This document shows, piece after piece, positions 1 through 9,109 of a DNA stretch of 64,000 bases (position 1 is the stretch's first letter; each line of letters begins with the position of its first letter). This DNA is from DATBGO01 sp963785765. Its GTDB lineage: Bacteria; Actinomycetota; Actinomycetes; Streptosporangiales; Streptosporangiaceae. The notes under the pieces are model-generated. The model was not told where the DNA came from. It saw only the letters and a list, made by a program, of their open reading frames with translations, and did not search any database. The DNA lies in NCBI GenBank assembly GCA_963785765.1, contig CAWAWM010000003.1:682001-746000 (forward strand), given 5' to 3'. The translations under genes and the position numbers were made by a program.

Positions 1-1
1 C

Positions 2-1636
2 GCTCAGCCGGTTCACTATGCCAGCCTGATCTGCGGCGCCCTGCCAGTCCTCGCGTTCCCGGCCCCGAACCTGGAGTTCGTCGCCTGGTTCGGGCTGGTC
101 CCTGGCCTGCTGGTGATGCATGCGGCAGCCACCCAGCGCGAGGCGGCCGCCCGCGGCTGGTGGTTCGGCGCCGGATACCTGCTCGCCGCGCTCTACTGGC
201 TGCTCCCGAACCTGGGTCCGGGGCTGCTGCTAGTGGTGGCCGTTCTCGGGGCGCTGTGGGCCAGCGTCGGGGCCGCCACCTGGGGGCTGCTGCGCCCGCC
301 GATCAGCCCGTGGCGGGCCCTGGCCGCCCTGGTGGTCGTGCCGAGCTGCTGGGTGGCCGTGGACTGGGTCCGGTCCTGGCAGGGCTTCGGGGGGCCGTGG
401 GCGGTGTACGGCACCAGCCAGTGGCAGCACCCGGCGATCCTGGCCCTGGCCGCGGTCGGTGGCGTCTGGCTGGTCAGCTTCGCGCTGGTGGCCGCCAATA
501 CCGGCCTCCTGATCATTGTGGTGGCCCGGACCGTCCGGGTCCGGCTGCTCGGTGCGGCCGCTGCCCTGATCGCGATAGCGGCCGGGCCGGTCGCGTTCGC
601 GCTCACTCCCGCACCGCCCGCGACGCGCCAGGTCACGATGGTGGTGGTCCAGCCGGGAGTGGTGCACAATCCGGCCCTGCGGGTCGACGCCAGCCAGCGG
701 CTGTCGGCGGCGCTGGCCGCCGACCACGCGGACCTGATCGTGTGGGGCGAGAGCAGCGTGGCCTACGACCTGGACACCGATGCCGCACTGCTGGGCCAGC
801 TGAAGCGGCTCTCCGCCGCGGACCGCGCGCAGCTGCTGGTGAACCAGGACTCGATCACGCCCAGCGGCAAGTCCAAGGTGGCGGTGCTGATCGGCAGCAA
901 CGGCATCGACGGCAGGTACGTCAAGACCCGGCTGGTGCCGTTCGGCGAGTACATCCCGTTCCGGCAGCAGCTCGGCTGGCTCGCCAAGATCAGCAAGGCA
1001 GCGCCGCAGAACATGATCCCCGGGACCGGGGCGCATGTCATGCGGGTCACCCCGGCCGTGGGCAGGCCGCTCACGATCGGGGTGCTGATCTGCTTCGAGT
1101 CCGCGTTCCCCGACATGTCCAGGGTCGACACCGATCATGGCGCTCAGCTGATCATCTACCAGACTTCCGACTCCACCTGGCAGGCAGGCTGGGAATGGGC
1201 GCTGGCGCAGCACGCCGCGCTCGGGGCGGTGCGCGCCGCCGAGACCGGCCGCCCCGTCATCCAGGCCGCCCTGACCGGCGACTCAGCCGCATTCGATTCG
1301 CGGGGCCGGCTGCTGGCCTGGGCCGGCTCTTCGTACCGCGGGGTGATGCGCATCAGGCTCAGTCTGCCGCCGGTCTCCGCCCGGACGCTCTATGACCAGC
1401 TGGGCGACTACGTCCCGTGGACCGCACTGGGAATCGCCGCGCTCGCGGCGGCGATCGCGATGGTCCGCAGCGGCCGGGCCGGCCAGCTTCGGATTCGTCG
1501 CCGCGACGGCGCCCGCATAGTGTGGAACGGCGGCCGACGCCATCGTTCTGGCTCTGCCGTGGGAACTTCAGCGCACCACAGTGCCGTTACCCGGGTCGGG
1601 AAGGGCGGCCGGGCGCCGCCACGGGCAGATCACTGA
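2..1636 (+). CDS. lnt: Apolipoprotein N-acyltransferase, 5' end cut by window edge
   Basis: Transfers the third acyl chain from phospholipid to the N-terminal Cys of lipoproteins in the membrane. The frame is open from base 2, before the first ATG at 113, and the residues before that ATG (FPAPNLEFVAWFGLVPGLL) look like the normal Lnt N-terminal region, so the true start lies outside the window. Several membrane segments come first, then a nitrilase-like domain. The catalytic triad is visible as Glu in VWGESS (visible residue ~250), Lys in GRYVKTRLVPFGEY (~308) and Cys in GVLICFES (~364), close to the spacing of the E. coli enzyme. A last membrane segment is followed by a basic tail of about 60 residues. 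A predicted lipoprotein gene starts 24 bp downstream. Confidence 0.9.
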   Translation, partial: AQPVHYASLICGALPVLAFPAPNLEFVAWFGLVPGLLVMHAAATQREAAARGWWFGAGYLLAALYWLLPNLGPGLLLVVAVLGALWASVGAATWGLLRPPISPWRALAALVVVPSCWVAVDWVRSWQGFGGPWAVYGTSQWQHPAILALAAVGGVWLVSFALVAANTGLLIIVVARTVRVRLLGAAAALIAIAAGPVAFALTPAPPATRQVTMVVVQPGVVHNPALRVDASQRLSAALAADHADLIVWGESSVAYDLDTDAALLGQLKRLSAADRAQLLVNQDSITPSGKSKVAVLIGSNGIDGRYVKTRLVPFGEYIPFRQQLGWLAKISKAAPQNMIPGTGAHVMRVTPAVGRPLTIGVLICFESAFPDMSRVDTDHGAQLIIYQTSDSTWQAGWEWALAQHAALGAVRAAETGRPVIQAALTGDSAAFDSRGRLLAWAGSSYRGVMRIRLSLPPVSARTLYDQLGDYVPWTALGIAALAAAIAMVRSGRAGQLRIRRRDGARIVWNGGRRHRSGSAVGTSAHHSAVTRVGKGGRAPPRADH

Positions 1637-1660
1637 GTTCGGTCCATTGAGGAGACACGG

Positions 1661-3049
1661 GTGAGCCGTCAGATCGCGATCGCGAGCTCCGACCAGGAGG
1701 CGCCGCGGGCCCCCGTGCTCCGGGGCACCGTGCTCCGGGGCACCGTGCTCCGGGCCACCGTGCTCCGGGCCATCGCGCCGCGCCAGCACCGCCGGCTGGC
1801 CATCGCCGCGATCTGCGCGGCGGCCGGGCTGCTCCTGACGGCGTGCGCGGGCGGCAGCTCAGCGGGCGGGTCGGGCCCGGCCGCCGGCGGTGCCACCAAG
1901 AGCGCGACCCCGTCCTCGGACGTCCAGCTGTCCATCACGCCAGCTAACGGGGTTCACCAGGCCGCGCCTGGCCAGGGCATCACCGTCACGGCGGCGCACG
2001 GCAAGATCACCAACGTGACGGTCCAGACGGCCGGCGACGCCGTCACCGGTACGCTCAACGCGGCCGGCACCGTCTGGCACAGCACCTGGGCGCTGGGCGT
2101 GTCACAGAGCTACCAGGTCACCGCGACCGGTGCCGACTCGGCGGGCAGGAAGCTGACCCAGACCAGCTCGTTCCGCACGCTCACGCCCGCGCAGACGGAC
2201 CAGACCATGATCTTCGAGGGCTACCACCAGACCTATGGCGTCGGCATGCCGATCATCCTCACCTTCAGCCAGCCGGTCGTGAACAAGGCCGCAGTCGAAA
2301 AGTCCCTGCAGCTGACCACCTCCAAGCCGGTGGCGGGCGCCTGGTACTGGGACGGCAATCAGACCCTGGACTTCCGGCCCGAAAGCTACTGGCCGGCGCA
2401 TACGGACGTGAGCTTCACCGGGCATCTGAATGGCATCGAGATGGCCCCGGGCGTTTACGGCAGCCACACCCTCACGCAGTCGTTCACGATCGGCAGCTCG
2501 CTGATCGTGGTGGCCAGCACGGCCACCCACCATATGGACCTGTACCGGGACGGGAAGCTGCTGCACCGCTGGCCGATCAGCACCGGCAGGCCCGGCGACA
2601 ACACGCCGAACGGCACCTACCTGACCATCGAGAAGGGCAACCCGGTGCTGATGAAGGGGCCGGGATACTCCCTCGAGGTGCCCTGGTCGGTGCGCTTCAC
2701 CTGGAGCGGCGATTACCTGCACGACGCCTACTGGTCGGTGGGCGAGCAGGGCTTCACCAACGTCAGTCATGGCTGCGTGAACATGCCGCCGGCCGACGCC
2801 GAGGTGTACTACCAGATGGCGGTGCCCGGCGATCCGGTCACCATCACCGGCAGCCCGCGCGCAGGCGAGTGGGACAACGGCTGGACCGAGTGGTTCCTGA
2901 CCTGGAACAAGTACCTGAAGGGCAGCGCACTGCACATGGCCGTGCAGGCCGGGCCCAGCGGCAGCACCTTCGTCAGCCCGGCGTCGCTGCCCGCGCCGGC
3001 GGCGCCGCCGCTCGGGGCCCCCGATCCCGGCAACTGGGCCGCCGCCTAG
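1661..3049 (+). CDS. Lipoprotein L,D-transpeptidase (Ig-like plus YkuD domains)
   Basis: Predicted to make 3-3 cross-links in peptidoglycan on the outer face of the membrane. The GTG start at 1661 has a GAGGAG ribosome site at 1649-1654. A lipobox LLLTAC puts the lipidated Cys at residue ~62. Ig-like domains follow, as in mycobacterial LdtMt2, then a YkuD domain with the catalytic motif SHGCVNM (Cys ~372). The N-terminal arm before the signal sequence carries the repeat VLRGT/VLRAT, encoded by about four 15-bp repeats at 1714-1770, which is unusual for a lipoprotein leader. It probably forms a unit with the upstream lnt, whose product would acylate it. Confidence 0.9.
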   Translation: MSRQIAIASSDQEAPRAPVLRGTVLRGTVLRATVLRAIAPRQHRRLAIAAICAAAGLLLTACAGGSSAGGSGPAAGGATKSATPSSDVQLSITPANGVHQAAPGQGITVTAAHGKITNVTVQTAGDAVTGTLNAAGTVWHSTWALGVSQSYQVTATGADSAGRKLTQTSSFRTLTPAQTDQTMIFEGYHQTYGVGMPIILTFSQPVVNKAAVEKSLQLTTSKPVAGAWYWDGNQTLDFRPESYWPAHTDVSFTGHLNGIEMAPGVYGSHTLTQSFTIGSSLIVVASTATHHMDLYRDGKLLHRWPISTGRPGDNTPNGTYLTIEKGNPVLMKGPGYSLEVPWSVRFTWSGDYLHDAYWSVGEQGFTNVSHGCVNMPPADAEVYYQMAVPGDPVTITGSPRAGEWDNGWTEWFLTWNKYLKGSALHMAVQAGPSGSTFVSPASLPAPAAPPLGAPDPGNWAAA

Positions 3050-3092
3050 CACTGCGCACCCGCCCGGTTACCTTCCGTGCTGGACGGCGGGC

Positions 3093-3098
3093 TAGGCT
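3093..3098 (+). promoter_or_regulatory. -10 box TAGGCT, likely leaderless start
   Basis: TAGGCT sits 6 bases before the GTG at 3105, the spacing expected if transcription starts at or next to the first codon. There is no Shine-Dalgarno sequence in front of that GTG. Inference from spacing only. Confidence 0.4.
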
Positions 3099-3104
3099 AC
3101 TGCC

Positions 3105-3923
3105 GTGGCTTCCGGGGGACAGTCGCGCCAGGGCATGATCGTGAGTCTGCTGCGCACCTTTGCCGTCGACCCCGTCGGAGTAATCCGCGCGCTGCCCGGC
3201 CACGCCCGCATGCAGCTGAAGGGCAACCCCCGCTACCGGGTTGACGAGGCATGGGACGAGCACCTGCACAGGCTGCTCGGCGCGCCCTGGCCGTGCCCGC
3301 AGCAGCAGCGCCTTGATGACCTGATGACCGAGATCGGGGCCTTGCTGGCCGCCCGCGGCCTCGCCTACGGCCGGCACACTTACGGCGGTTATAGCGACGC
3401 GGACAGTTCACTGGGCCAGGCGGCCTGGTGCACGGTGCTGCACACCCGGCCCGAGGTGGTCATCGAGACCGGGGTCGCGCGCGGCGTCACCAGCCGCATC
3501 GTGCTGGAAGCGCTGCAGGACAACGATCGCGGCCAGTTGTGGAGCATCGATCTGCCGCACCCCTTTGACCGCCAGCTGCACGCGCAAACGGGCGCGGCCA
3601 TCACCGATGCCTGCCGGGCCCGCTGGTCGTATCTGGCGGGCGCCAGCAGTCAGCGCCTCCCCCCGCTGATCGCCCGGATCGGGCACCTGGACCTGTTCAT
3701 CCATGACAGCCTGCACACGGCGAAGAACACGGTCTTCGAGATGGAGCAGGCCGCGTCGGTGCTGTCGCCGGGCGGCGTGATGCTGGTGGATGACATCAGC
3801 ACCCACCAGGGCTTCGCGATCTTCGCCCGACGGCATCCCCAATACCAGACGATCGTCTGCCCGTCGGCAGACCGGCAGGGCCTGTTCGGCATCGCAGTCA
3901 ACGCCGCGGCTGCTCAGGGTTAG
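3105..3923 (+). CDS. Class I SAM-dependent methyltransferase (Methyltransf_24 / CmcI-like)
   Basis: About 272 residues. The fold is suggested by the SAM-binding segment VVIETGVARGVTSRIVLEAL, an acidic strand end WSIDLP, and HDSLHT followed by LSPGGVMLVDD. This resembles the family that includes cephalosporin hydroxylase-type and rhamnosyl methyltransferases. The substrate is unknown. Its TAG stop overlaps the TAA stop of the convergent glycan operon, so it could modify the product of that operon, but that is inference. The GTG at 3105 is chosen for the leaderless promoter; an ATG at 3135 is the alternative. Confidence 0.75.
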   Translation: MASGGQSRQGMIVSLLRTFAVDPVGVIRALPGHARMQLKGNPRYRVDEAWDEHLHRLLGAPWPCPQQQRLDDLMTEIGALLAARGLAYGRHTYGGYSDADSSLGQAAWCTVLHTRPEVVIETGVARGVTSRIVLEALQDNDRGQLWSIDLPHPFDRQLHAQTGAAITDACRARWSYLAGASSQRLPPLIARIGHLDLFIHDSLHTAKNTVFEMEQAASVLSPGGVMLVDDISTHQGFAIFARRHPQYQTIVCPSADRQGLFGIAVNAAAAQG

Positions 3924-5260
3924 CGCGCCGCTCCGGGCTGGGCTCCGGGCTGGGACCGCCCCGGCGGGCCGGCCAGGATGATCCCCCGGCCCGGCCGGGG
4001 CAGATCAGGCCGGCTGGGCCACCCGGCCAGCCGGCGGCCCGCCGCCCCGCTCCGGGCCGCGACCGCGGCACTGACCCGGCCCGCCGTGAACGGGGTCCCG
4101 CACACGAACCGCATCAGCGGGCCGAACGTCTCGGCGGCGGCCAGGCTGACGAAGTACAGGCCGGGCACATCGGATTCGAAGGTGGCCGACAGCCGGGGTG
4201 ACCCGCTGCGGGTCCGCAGCCGGGCCCGCAGCTGCGGGCTGAGGAACTCGATCGCCGCGACATCGGGACGGTAACCGGTAGCGGCTATCACGTGATCTGC
4301 CCGGACCTGCAGACCGCTCCCGTCCGCCGCGACCAGCCGGAGTGCTGCCTGCTCGCCATCCTGGCGGGCCTGAAGGAGGCGATATCCGGCGTGGACTGGG
4401 AACTGACCGGTGACCCTGTCCGCCAGCCACCACGCGCCCAGCGGACCGAGCACCCTGCGGACCAGGCTGAGCCGGGTGCGCTCGGGCAGGTGCCGGAAAC
4501 CTCCCGGCAGGTAGCTGAACGGGTACAGCCCCCAGGACGGGCCGAGCGGCGTCCTGGGCGTGGGCAGCAGCTTCCTGGCCTGCTGGCCGGGATCTGCGGG
4601 CGGGTCACCGAACCGCACCGGCTCGCGGGCGATCAGCTCGACGCCGGCGCCCGCCTCATGCAGCAGCGCGGCAGTTTCCAGCGCGGACTGGCCCGCGCCG
4701 ATCACTGCCACCTGCCGTCCGGCGAAGGCCGCCAGCTGGTGATGCTGCGAGCTGTGCGACACCAGGCCGACCGGCGAAGGCCCGTCCGGATCGGCAGCGG
4801 CCAGCTCGGCCGGCACGTGCGCGAATCCGGCCAGGCCGTTCGCGGCCACCACCGATCTTGCCCCGATGTCCTCGCCGGTGTCGAGGCTCACCACAAACCC
4901 ATCGCCGCGTCGCTCGACCCGGCGCACCGTGGCCGGCTCGACCGCTGGCTCCAGCTGGCCGGCGAACCAGTCGCCGTAGGAAATGAACTGCTCGACCGGC
5001 AGGACCTCGTGGTCACGCAGCTGCGGAAGGCCCTGCGCGGCCTCGAAGTCCGCCAGCGTGAAGCCAGGACCCGGTGCCGAGAGGCTGGAGGCCCATGGTG
5101 TCGACTTCAGGTACATCCCGGCTGGCATCCGGCGCCGCCAGCTGCCCATAACCTCGCCAAAGATACGTGTCGGCACCCCGCGCGCCTGCAGGTGCGCGGC
5201 GATGGAGAGTCCGTAAGGGCCTGCTCCGACGATGACGGCAGGCTTAGCCGATGCGGTCAT
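3920..5260 (-). CDS. FAD/NAD(P)-dependent monooxygenase-like flavoprotein
   Basis: Last gene of the leftward operon, 446 residues. Two Rossmann dinucleotide motifs are visible: VGAGPYGLS near the N-terminus (FAD) and VIGAGQSALETAALL in the middle (NADPH). IAATGYRPDV follows near the C-terminus. The layout matches flavin monooxygenases of the lysine/ornithine N-hydroxylase and FMO type. The ATG at 5260 is preferred over TTG 5266 because AAAGGA lies 9 bases upstream and it forms an ATGA overlap with the stop of the ATP-grasp gene. The pairing suggests oxidation of an amine- or amino-acid-bearing product, but the substrate cannot be read from sequence. Confidence 0.8.
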   Translation of the reverse strand: MTASAKPAVIVGAGPYGLSIAAHLQARGVPTRIFGEVMGSWRRRMPAGMYLKSTPWASSLSAPGPGFTLADFEAAQGLPQLRDHEVLPVEQFISYGDWFAGQLEPAVEPATVRRVERRGDGFVVSLDTGEDIGARSVVAANGLAGFAHVPAELAAADPDGPSPVGLVSHSSQHHQLAAFAGRQVAVIGAGQSALETAALLHEAGAGVELIAREPVRFGDPPADPGQQARKLLPTPRTPLGPSWGLYPFSYLPGGFRHLPERTRLSLVRRVLGPLGAWWLADRVTGQFPVHAGYRLLQARQDGEQAALRLVAADGSGLQVRADHVIAATGYRPDVAAIEFLSPQLRARLRTRSGSPRLSATFESDVPGLYFVSLAAAETFGPLMRFVCGTPFTAGRVSAAVAARSGAAGRRLAGWPSRPDLPRPGRGIILAGPPGRSQPGAQPGAAR

Positions 5261-6858
5261 GACCAATCATCCTTTCGTTGCCCGGCGAGCATGGCCGGCC
5301 TGATTTCAGGTCCTGCCACCGCGCTGTTTTCGCTGCTGCTGACGGTGCTGGCCGCCAGCGCTGTTCCGGCGGCCGTCCCGGCCGCCCTGCTGGTCCCCTC
5401 GCTGGCCGGAGCGGGCCCGGCCAGGTCAGCGGGGCCTGGCGGCGGCCGGCGGTCCCGGCTAGCCGTCTGCGCCGCCCGCGCCGTCCGCGCCGCCCGGCGG
5501 CGTACCTGGCGGGTCCGCCACACCCGGCTGAGATGCCCGAGCGCAGGACCAGCCAGGCGGACCAGCATGGCCAGGAACGGAACCGGATCGTCCGCCGCGA
5601 TCCAGGCCAGTTCGGTCCGTTCGGCCCGGTCCTGGTCCGGGCTGGGAGCGGCCTGACCAGCAGGTACCCGGCTGGCCAGCGTCAGGTCCCGCTCCGGCCT
5701 GGCGCCGGCCTGCGGCCGGGCCGTGCCGCGCCGCCGGTAGGCGAGCCGGGCCAGCGGATCGACGTTCTCCACGATCAGCTTCCGCCCGTTCACCTGCGGG
5801 CTCGCGGGCACCGGGCGCCCGGTGAGGTCGAGATGCATGGCCCGCACGACATCCAGGCCCGCCTCGGTTTCGAACAGCCTGAACTGCGCGCCCGCCCGCG
5901 GGTTGAAGTCGAGCAGCTTGTATTGGCCATCGCGCAGGTCCAGCCGCCAGTCCAGGTCGGCGATGCCGCGGAAGCCGATCGCCTTGCAGAACCGCGCGGC
6001 CGCCGCCGCCAGCTCTGGGTTGGCCACCGTCCGGGCGCAGGCGGTCATCCCCGCGTGCGGCGGCCAGGACCTGAGCTTGATCCCGGTGAACTCCACCAGG
6101 CAGTTGGATTCAGCATCGCAGTAGAGATGGACGATCCAGTCCTGCGCGTGCTCGCGCGGGATGTACTCCTGCAGGATCACGCTCGGCTCCTGGCCCCAGT
6201 CCTCGGCGGCGGCCAGCAGTTCCTGCTCGGTGCCGAGCATGGTGGTGCCGCCGACGACCGGCGCGCGCCGCCGCACCCATGCCTCCAGGTTCTTGGCCAC
6301 CAGCGGGAAGGACGCCTGGCCGGCGAAGCTGGCCAGCGCGGCCGGCGTCGAGGGAAAGGCCGACGCGGGCGCTGGCACGCCGTGCTCGCGGCACAGCTCA
6401 TAAAGCCCCTGCTTGCTGGCCAGCTTCCTGGGCAGGCCGGGCTGCACGTCCGGGAGCAGGAAATGAGCGGACAGCGGGCTGGCGTGCTCGGCCAGCAGGA
6501 CCGCCGCCTCCTCGTCGGTGGGCACCGCCAGCGTGCGGCGGCCGATCTTCGCTCCGATCGCCATGAGCCCGTCGACCAGTTCCTCCGGGTCCTCCCGGCC
6601 GGTCGTGGGCCACACGAACGAGCCCCGGCAGTACCGCGACACCGCCGCGGGCGTGAGCGAGTCCTCGGTGATGGCATACACAGGGACCCCGAGGCGGCCC
6701 AGCGTCCTGATCGCCGCGACACCGCCGTGGTGCAGCGGGTATCGGCCGATCTTCACGATCAGCGCAGGGACTTCGGTGTCGGCGAGCCCGGGCCCGCCCG
6801 GGGCAGCAGAGCCGGCCTCGCGCGGCTGGCGCGAGTAGCGCGGCGGGGTGGTCCTCAC
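5257..6858 (-). CDS. ATP-grasp carboxylate-amine ligase family protein
   Basis: About 533 residues. ATP-grasp features include a pre-ATP segment (PALIVKIGRYPLHHGG), FPLVAKNLEAW (ATP-binding Lys), VILQEYIP, and the metal-binding end YKLLDFNPRAGAQFRLFE. Such enzymes join a carboxylate to an amine through an acyl phosphate. The C-terminal ~130 residues are Ala/Arg/Pro-rich and probably disordered. The GTG at 6858 is chosen because a near-perfect AAGGAGG lies just upstream (6861-6870). An in-frame ATG at 6915 would overlap the upstream stop but has weaker support. ATGA coupling links it to the downstream flavoprotein. Confidence 0.8.
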   Translation of the reverse strand: MRTTPPRYSRQPREAGSAAPGGPGLADTEVPALIVKIGRYPLHHGGVAAIRTLGRLGVPVYAITEDSLTPAAVSRYCRGSFVWPTTGREDPEELVDGLMAIGAKIGRRTLAVPTDEEAAVLLAEHASPLSAHFLLPDVQPGLPRKLASKQGLYELCREHGVPAPASAFPSTPAALASFAGQASFPLVAKNLEAWVRRRAPVVGGTTMLGTEQELLAAAEDWGQEPSVILQEYIPREHAQDWIVHLYCDAESNCLVEFTGIKLRSWPPHAGMTACARTVANPELAAAAARFCKAIGFRGIADLDWRLDLRDGQYKLLDFNPRAGAQFRLFETEAGLDVVRAMHLDLTGRPVPASPQVNGRKLIVENVDPLARLAYRRRGTARPQAGARPERDLTLASRVPAGQAAPSPDQDRAERTELAWIAADDPVPFLAMLVRLAGPALGHLSRVWRTRQVRRRAARTARAAQTASRDRRPPPGPADLAGPAPASEGTSRAAGTAAGTALAASTVSSSENSAVAGPEIRPAMLAGQRKDDWS

Positions 6859-6911
6859 GGTTTCCTCCTTCGTCGTCCGTGGTCCGGTGGCAGTCAACTG
6901 GCTGGCGGCGG

Positions 6912-9107
6912 TCATGACAGCACCACGAATCGCTCCGCGACGATCACGATCAGCAGCACCAGCAACGGCACCGACGCCAGGGTCAGCGGCCTGATGTACC
7001 TGACGGCGGCCGACCCGGAGACCCGGATGAACTCCCGGGCCAGCAGCACGAGCAGCAGCAGCCCGAGGACGGCCAGGCCGATCGGGGTCCAGATGGTGGC
7101 GCGGACCGCTGATCCCCCGGTCTTCATGATCAGCCGCGGGGCCCTGGTGCCCGGCGGCCAGCGCAGCGTATAGATGACCGCGTCCCGGTTGGCGAACACC
7201 GTCCGCACTCCCGGAGCCGCGCTCATGTGCGCGCGGAACGCTGGCCCCCAGCCGGGCTGGTAGCTCGCCACCTGCTCGAGATAGGCCTCCTGCGTCGCAG
7301 TGGTGATCACGTAGCTGCCGGGGCCCGCCGCGCGCAGCGACGCGACCAGGCCGCCGACATCCGCCGGGTTCACCGGCGCCTGGACCGACCGGTACTGGAT
7401 CTTCTCGATGTCCCGGTACTGCCAGGGCATCTCCGGCGTGACGTCGACCGGCGGCTGCTGGCTCAGCCAGAGCAGCCTGGCCCCGTTCTGGTCGTGGGAG
7501 TACAGGTAGTTCATGGCGGCCAGCTCACCGCGCGGGGTCTGCTCCCAGGCCTCGTTGCCGTACCTCGCGATGAAGAAGCCACCGGTCATAGCGATGGCGC
7601 AGACCGCCGCGACAATCACGGCGGGCCAGGACCGGCGGGTCGGCGGAGCAGGTCGCACGGCCCGACCGGCCCTGGCGTCTTTCGATCCCGCGGGCGGGGC
7701 CGAGGCGTCAGCCGCGGCCGTGGCCCTGCTGGGATCAGCTTCGGGAAAGAACAGATAGGCGGCCAGCACGCTGGCGGCCGGCAGCGCGAACAAGTAGACG
7801 CGCAGCAAGATCTCGCCGCCGTAGTTCTGCAGGCCGAGTGCCAGGAACGGAACGCAGGTCAGCACTAGGGCGACGCGGTCGTCGATCCCGCGGTGCCGGC
7901 GGCGCAGCAGGCCGGCGCCGGCCAGCGCCAGCACCCCCGCGGCGAAACCGACCCGCAGATAGAGCACCAGCTCATGGCCGGGCGACGCACCGTGCAGCCG
8001 GCCGCCGACGCCCGAGGACACGTTGCCGCCCAGGTGACCGATGCCGCCGAAGATCTCCGCCAGGTGACCGGACCAGTAGCCGGCCGCCGCGAAGCTGAGC
8101 CAGCCGATCAGGATGACGCCGAACAGCACGGGCAGCCCGGTCAGCGTGGTGCGGCGGGCCAGGACCAGCGCGGCGCAGACGCCAACCATGAGGAACGGCG
8201 TCAGCTGGTGGCTGACCGTCGCCACCACGAAGATCGCGATGAGCACGGCCAGCAGCACCGCGCGCTCGCCACCGCCCGTCGGCCGGGCGGGCAGCTCGCC
8301 GGGCTCGAGATGGCCGGCTAGCCGCTGGCTGATCCTGCGCAGCCTGCCGTCGGCCGGCCCGGGCTGCCGCGCGGCCGGGCGCCCCCGGAACCAGGTCACC
8401 GCGAACGCCACGAACAGCAGGTAGAGCAGGTAGTCGAAAGACTGCGGGGAGAAGTAGTCCTGGCCGACCCACAGGCCGATGGTGAACAGCAGGGCGGCGA
8501 ACCATTTCGCGCGCCAGCTGGCGCGCAGGTTCCGCAGGATGAGCCAGACCGGGACCAGGTAGGCCAGGTCGATGAGCACTGGCCAGAACCGCAGGACCGG
8601 CAGGAGATTGTGGCTGCCGGTGACCGCCTTGACGAAGGCCACCAGCGCGAAGAAGCCCGGCCAGCTGAAGTAGGCGTACAGGGTCGGCGCGGTGTGCCCG
8701 GTCCGGCCGATGTACTCGGCGAAGCCCGCGATCTGGTAGCTGGTCGCGAACCTGGGCACCGACTCGATGACCGACGTAACCCCGTGCAGGCAGCCGACGA
8801 TCGCGACCAGCATGCCGCCGAGCAACAGCGGCCTGGCCCTGCGCAGCCCCAGCGACAGCACGAACGCCAGCACCAGCAGCGCGATCCCGGCCAGGCTGGC
8901 GCGCGGCAGCACCGAGACCAGCCCGATGGCGCTCATCCGGCCGAGGTCGATGTGACGCAGCGGCACCGCGAAGAACGCCAGGCCGATCAGGCCGAGCAGG
9001 CCCAGCGCGGCCGCCCCGGCCCAGCCGGGCAGCCTGATAGCGGCCCGCCTGGGCACCGCCACGGCCTGGCCGGGCGGCGTCGGGAGGCTCCGGGTCCGGA
9101 GGTGCAC
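6912..9107 (-). CDS. Large polytopic membrane protein, GT-C-like, function unknown
   Basis: About 731 residues with many hydrophobic segments, beginning with WAGAAALGLLGLIGLAFF and ending in a C-terminal pair of membrane helices. A long extracytoplasmic stretch (PRGELAAMNYLYSH to VIYTLRWPP) lies before the last segments. The layout resembles membrane glycosyltransferases of the GT-C class, but I see no diagnostic motif. It lies between the flippase and the ATP-grasp gene, which fits a polymerase or glycan-modifying role. The start could be GTG 9107 or TTG 9113; the latter gives a TTGA overlap with the flippase stop, and both follow a G-rich site (9119-9128). Confidence 0.65.
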   Translation of the reverse strand: MHLRTRSLPTPPGQAVAVPRRAAIRLPGWAGAAALGLLGLIGLAFFAVPLRHIDLGRMSAIGLVSVLPRASLAGIALLVLAFVLSLGLRRARPLLLGGMLVAIVGCLHGVTSVIESVPRFATSYQIAGFAEYIGRTGHTAPTLYAYFSWPGFFALVAFVKAVTGSHNLLPVLRFWPVLIDLAYLVPVWLILRNLRASWRAKWFAALLFTIGLWVGQDYFSPQSFDYLLYLLFVAFAVTWFRGRPAARQPGPADGRLRRISQRLAGHLEPGELPARPTGGGERAVLLAVLIAIFVVATVSHQLTPFLMVGVCAALVLARRTTLTGLPVLFGVILIGWLSFAAAGYWSGHLAEIFGGIGHLGGNVSSGVGGRLHGASPGHELVLYLRVGFAAGVLALAGAGLLRRRHRGIDDRVALVLTCVPFLALGLQNYGGEILLRVYLFALPAASVLAAYLFFPEADPSRATAAADASAPPAGSKDARAGRAVRPAPPTRRSWPAVIVAAVCAIAMTGGFFIARYGNEAWEQTPRGELAAMNYLYSHDQNGARLLWLSQQPPVDVTPEMPWQYRDIEKIQYRSVQAPVNPADVGGLVASLRAAGPGSYVITTATQEAYLEQVASYQPGWGPAFRAHMSAAPGVRTVFANRDAVIYTLRWPPGTRAPRLIMKTGGSAVRATIWTPIGLAVLGLLLLVLLAREFIRVSGSAAVRYIRPLTLASVPLLVLLIVIVAERFVVLS

Positions 9108-9109
9108 GC

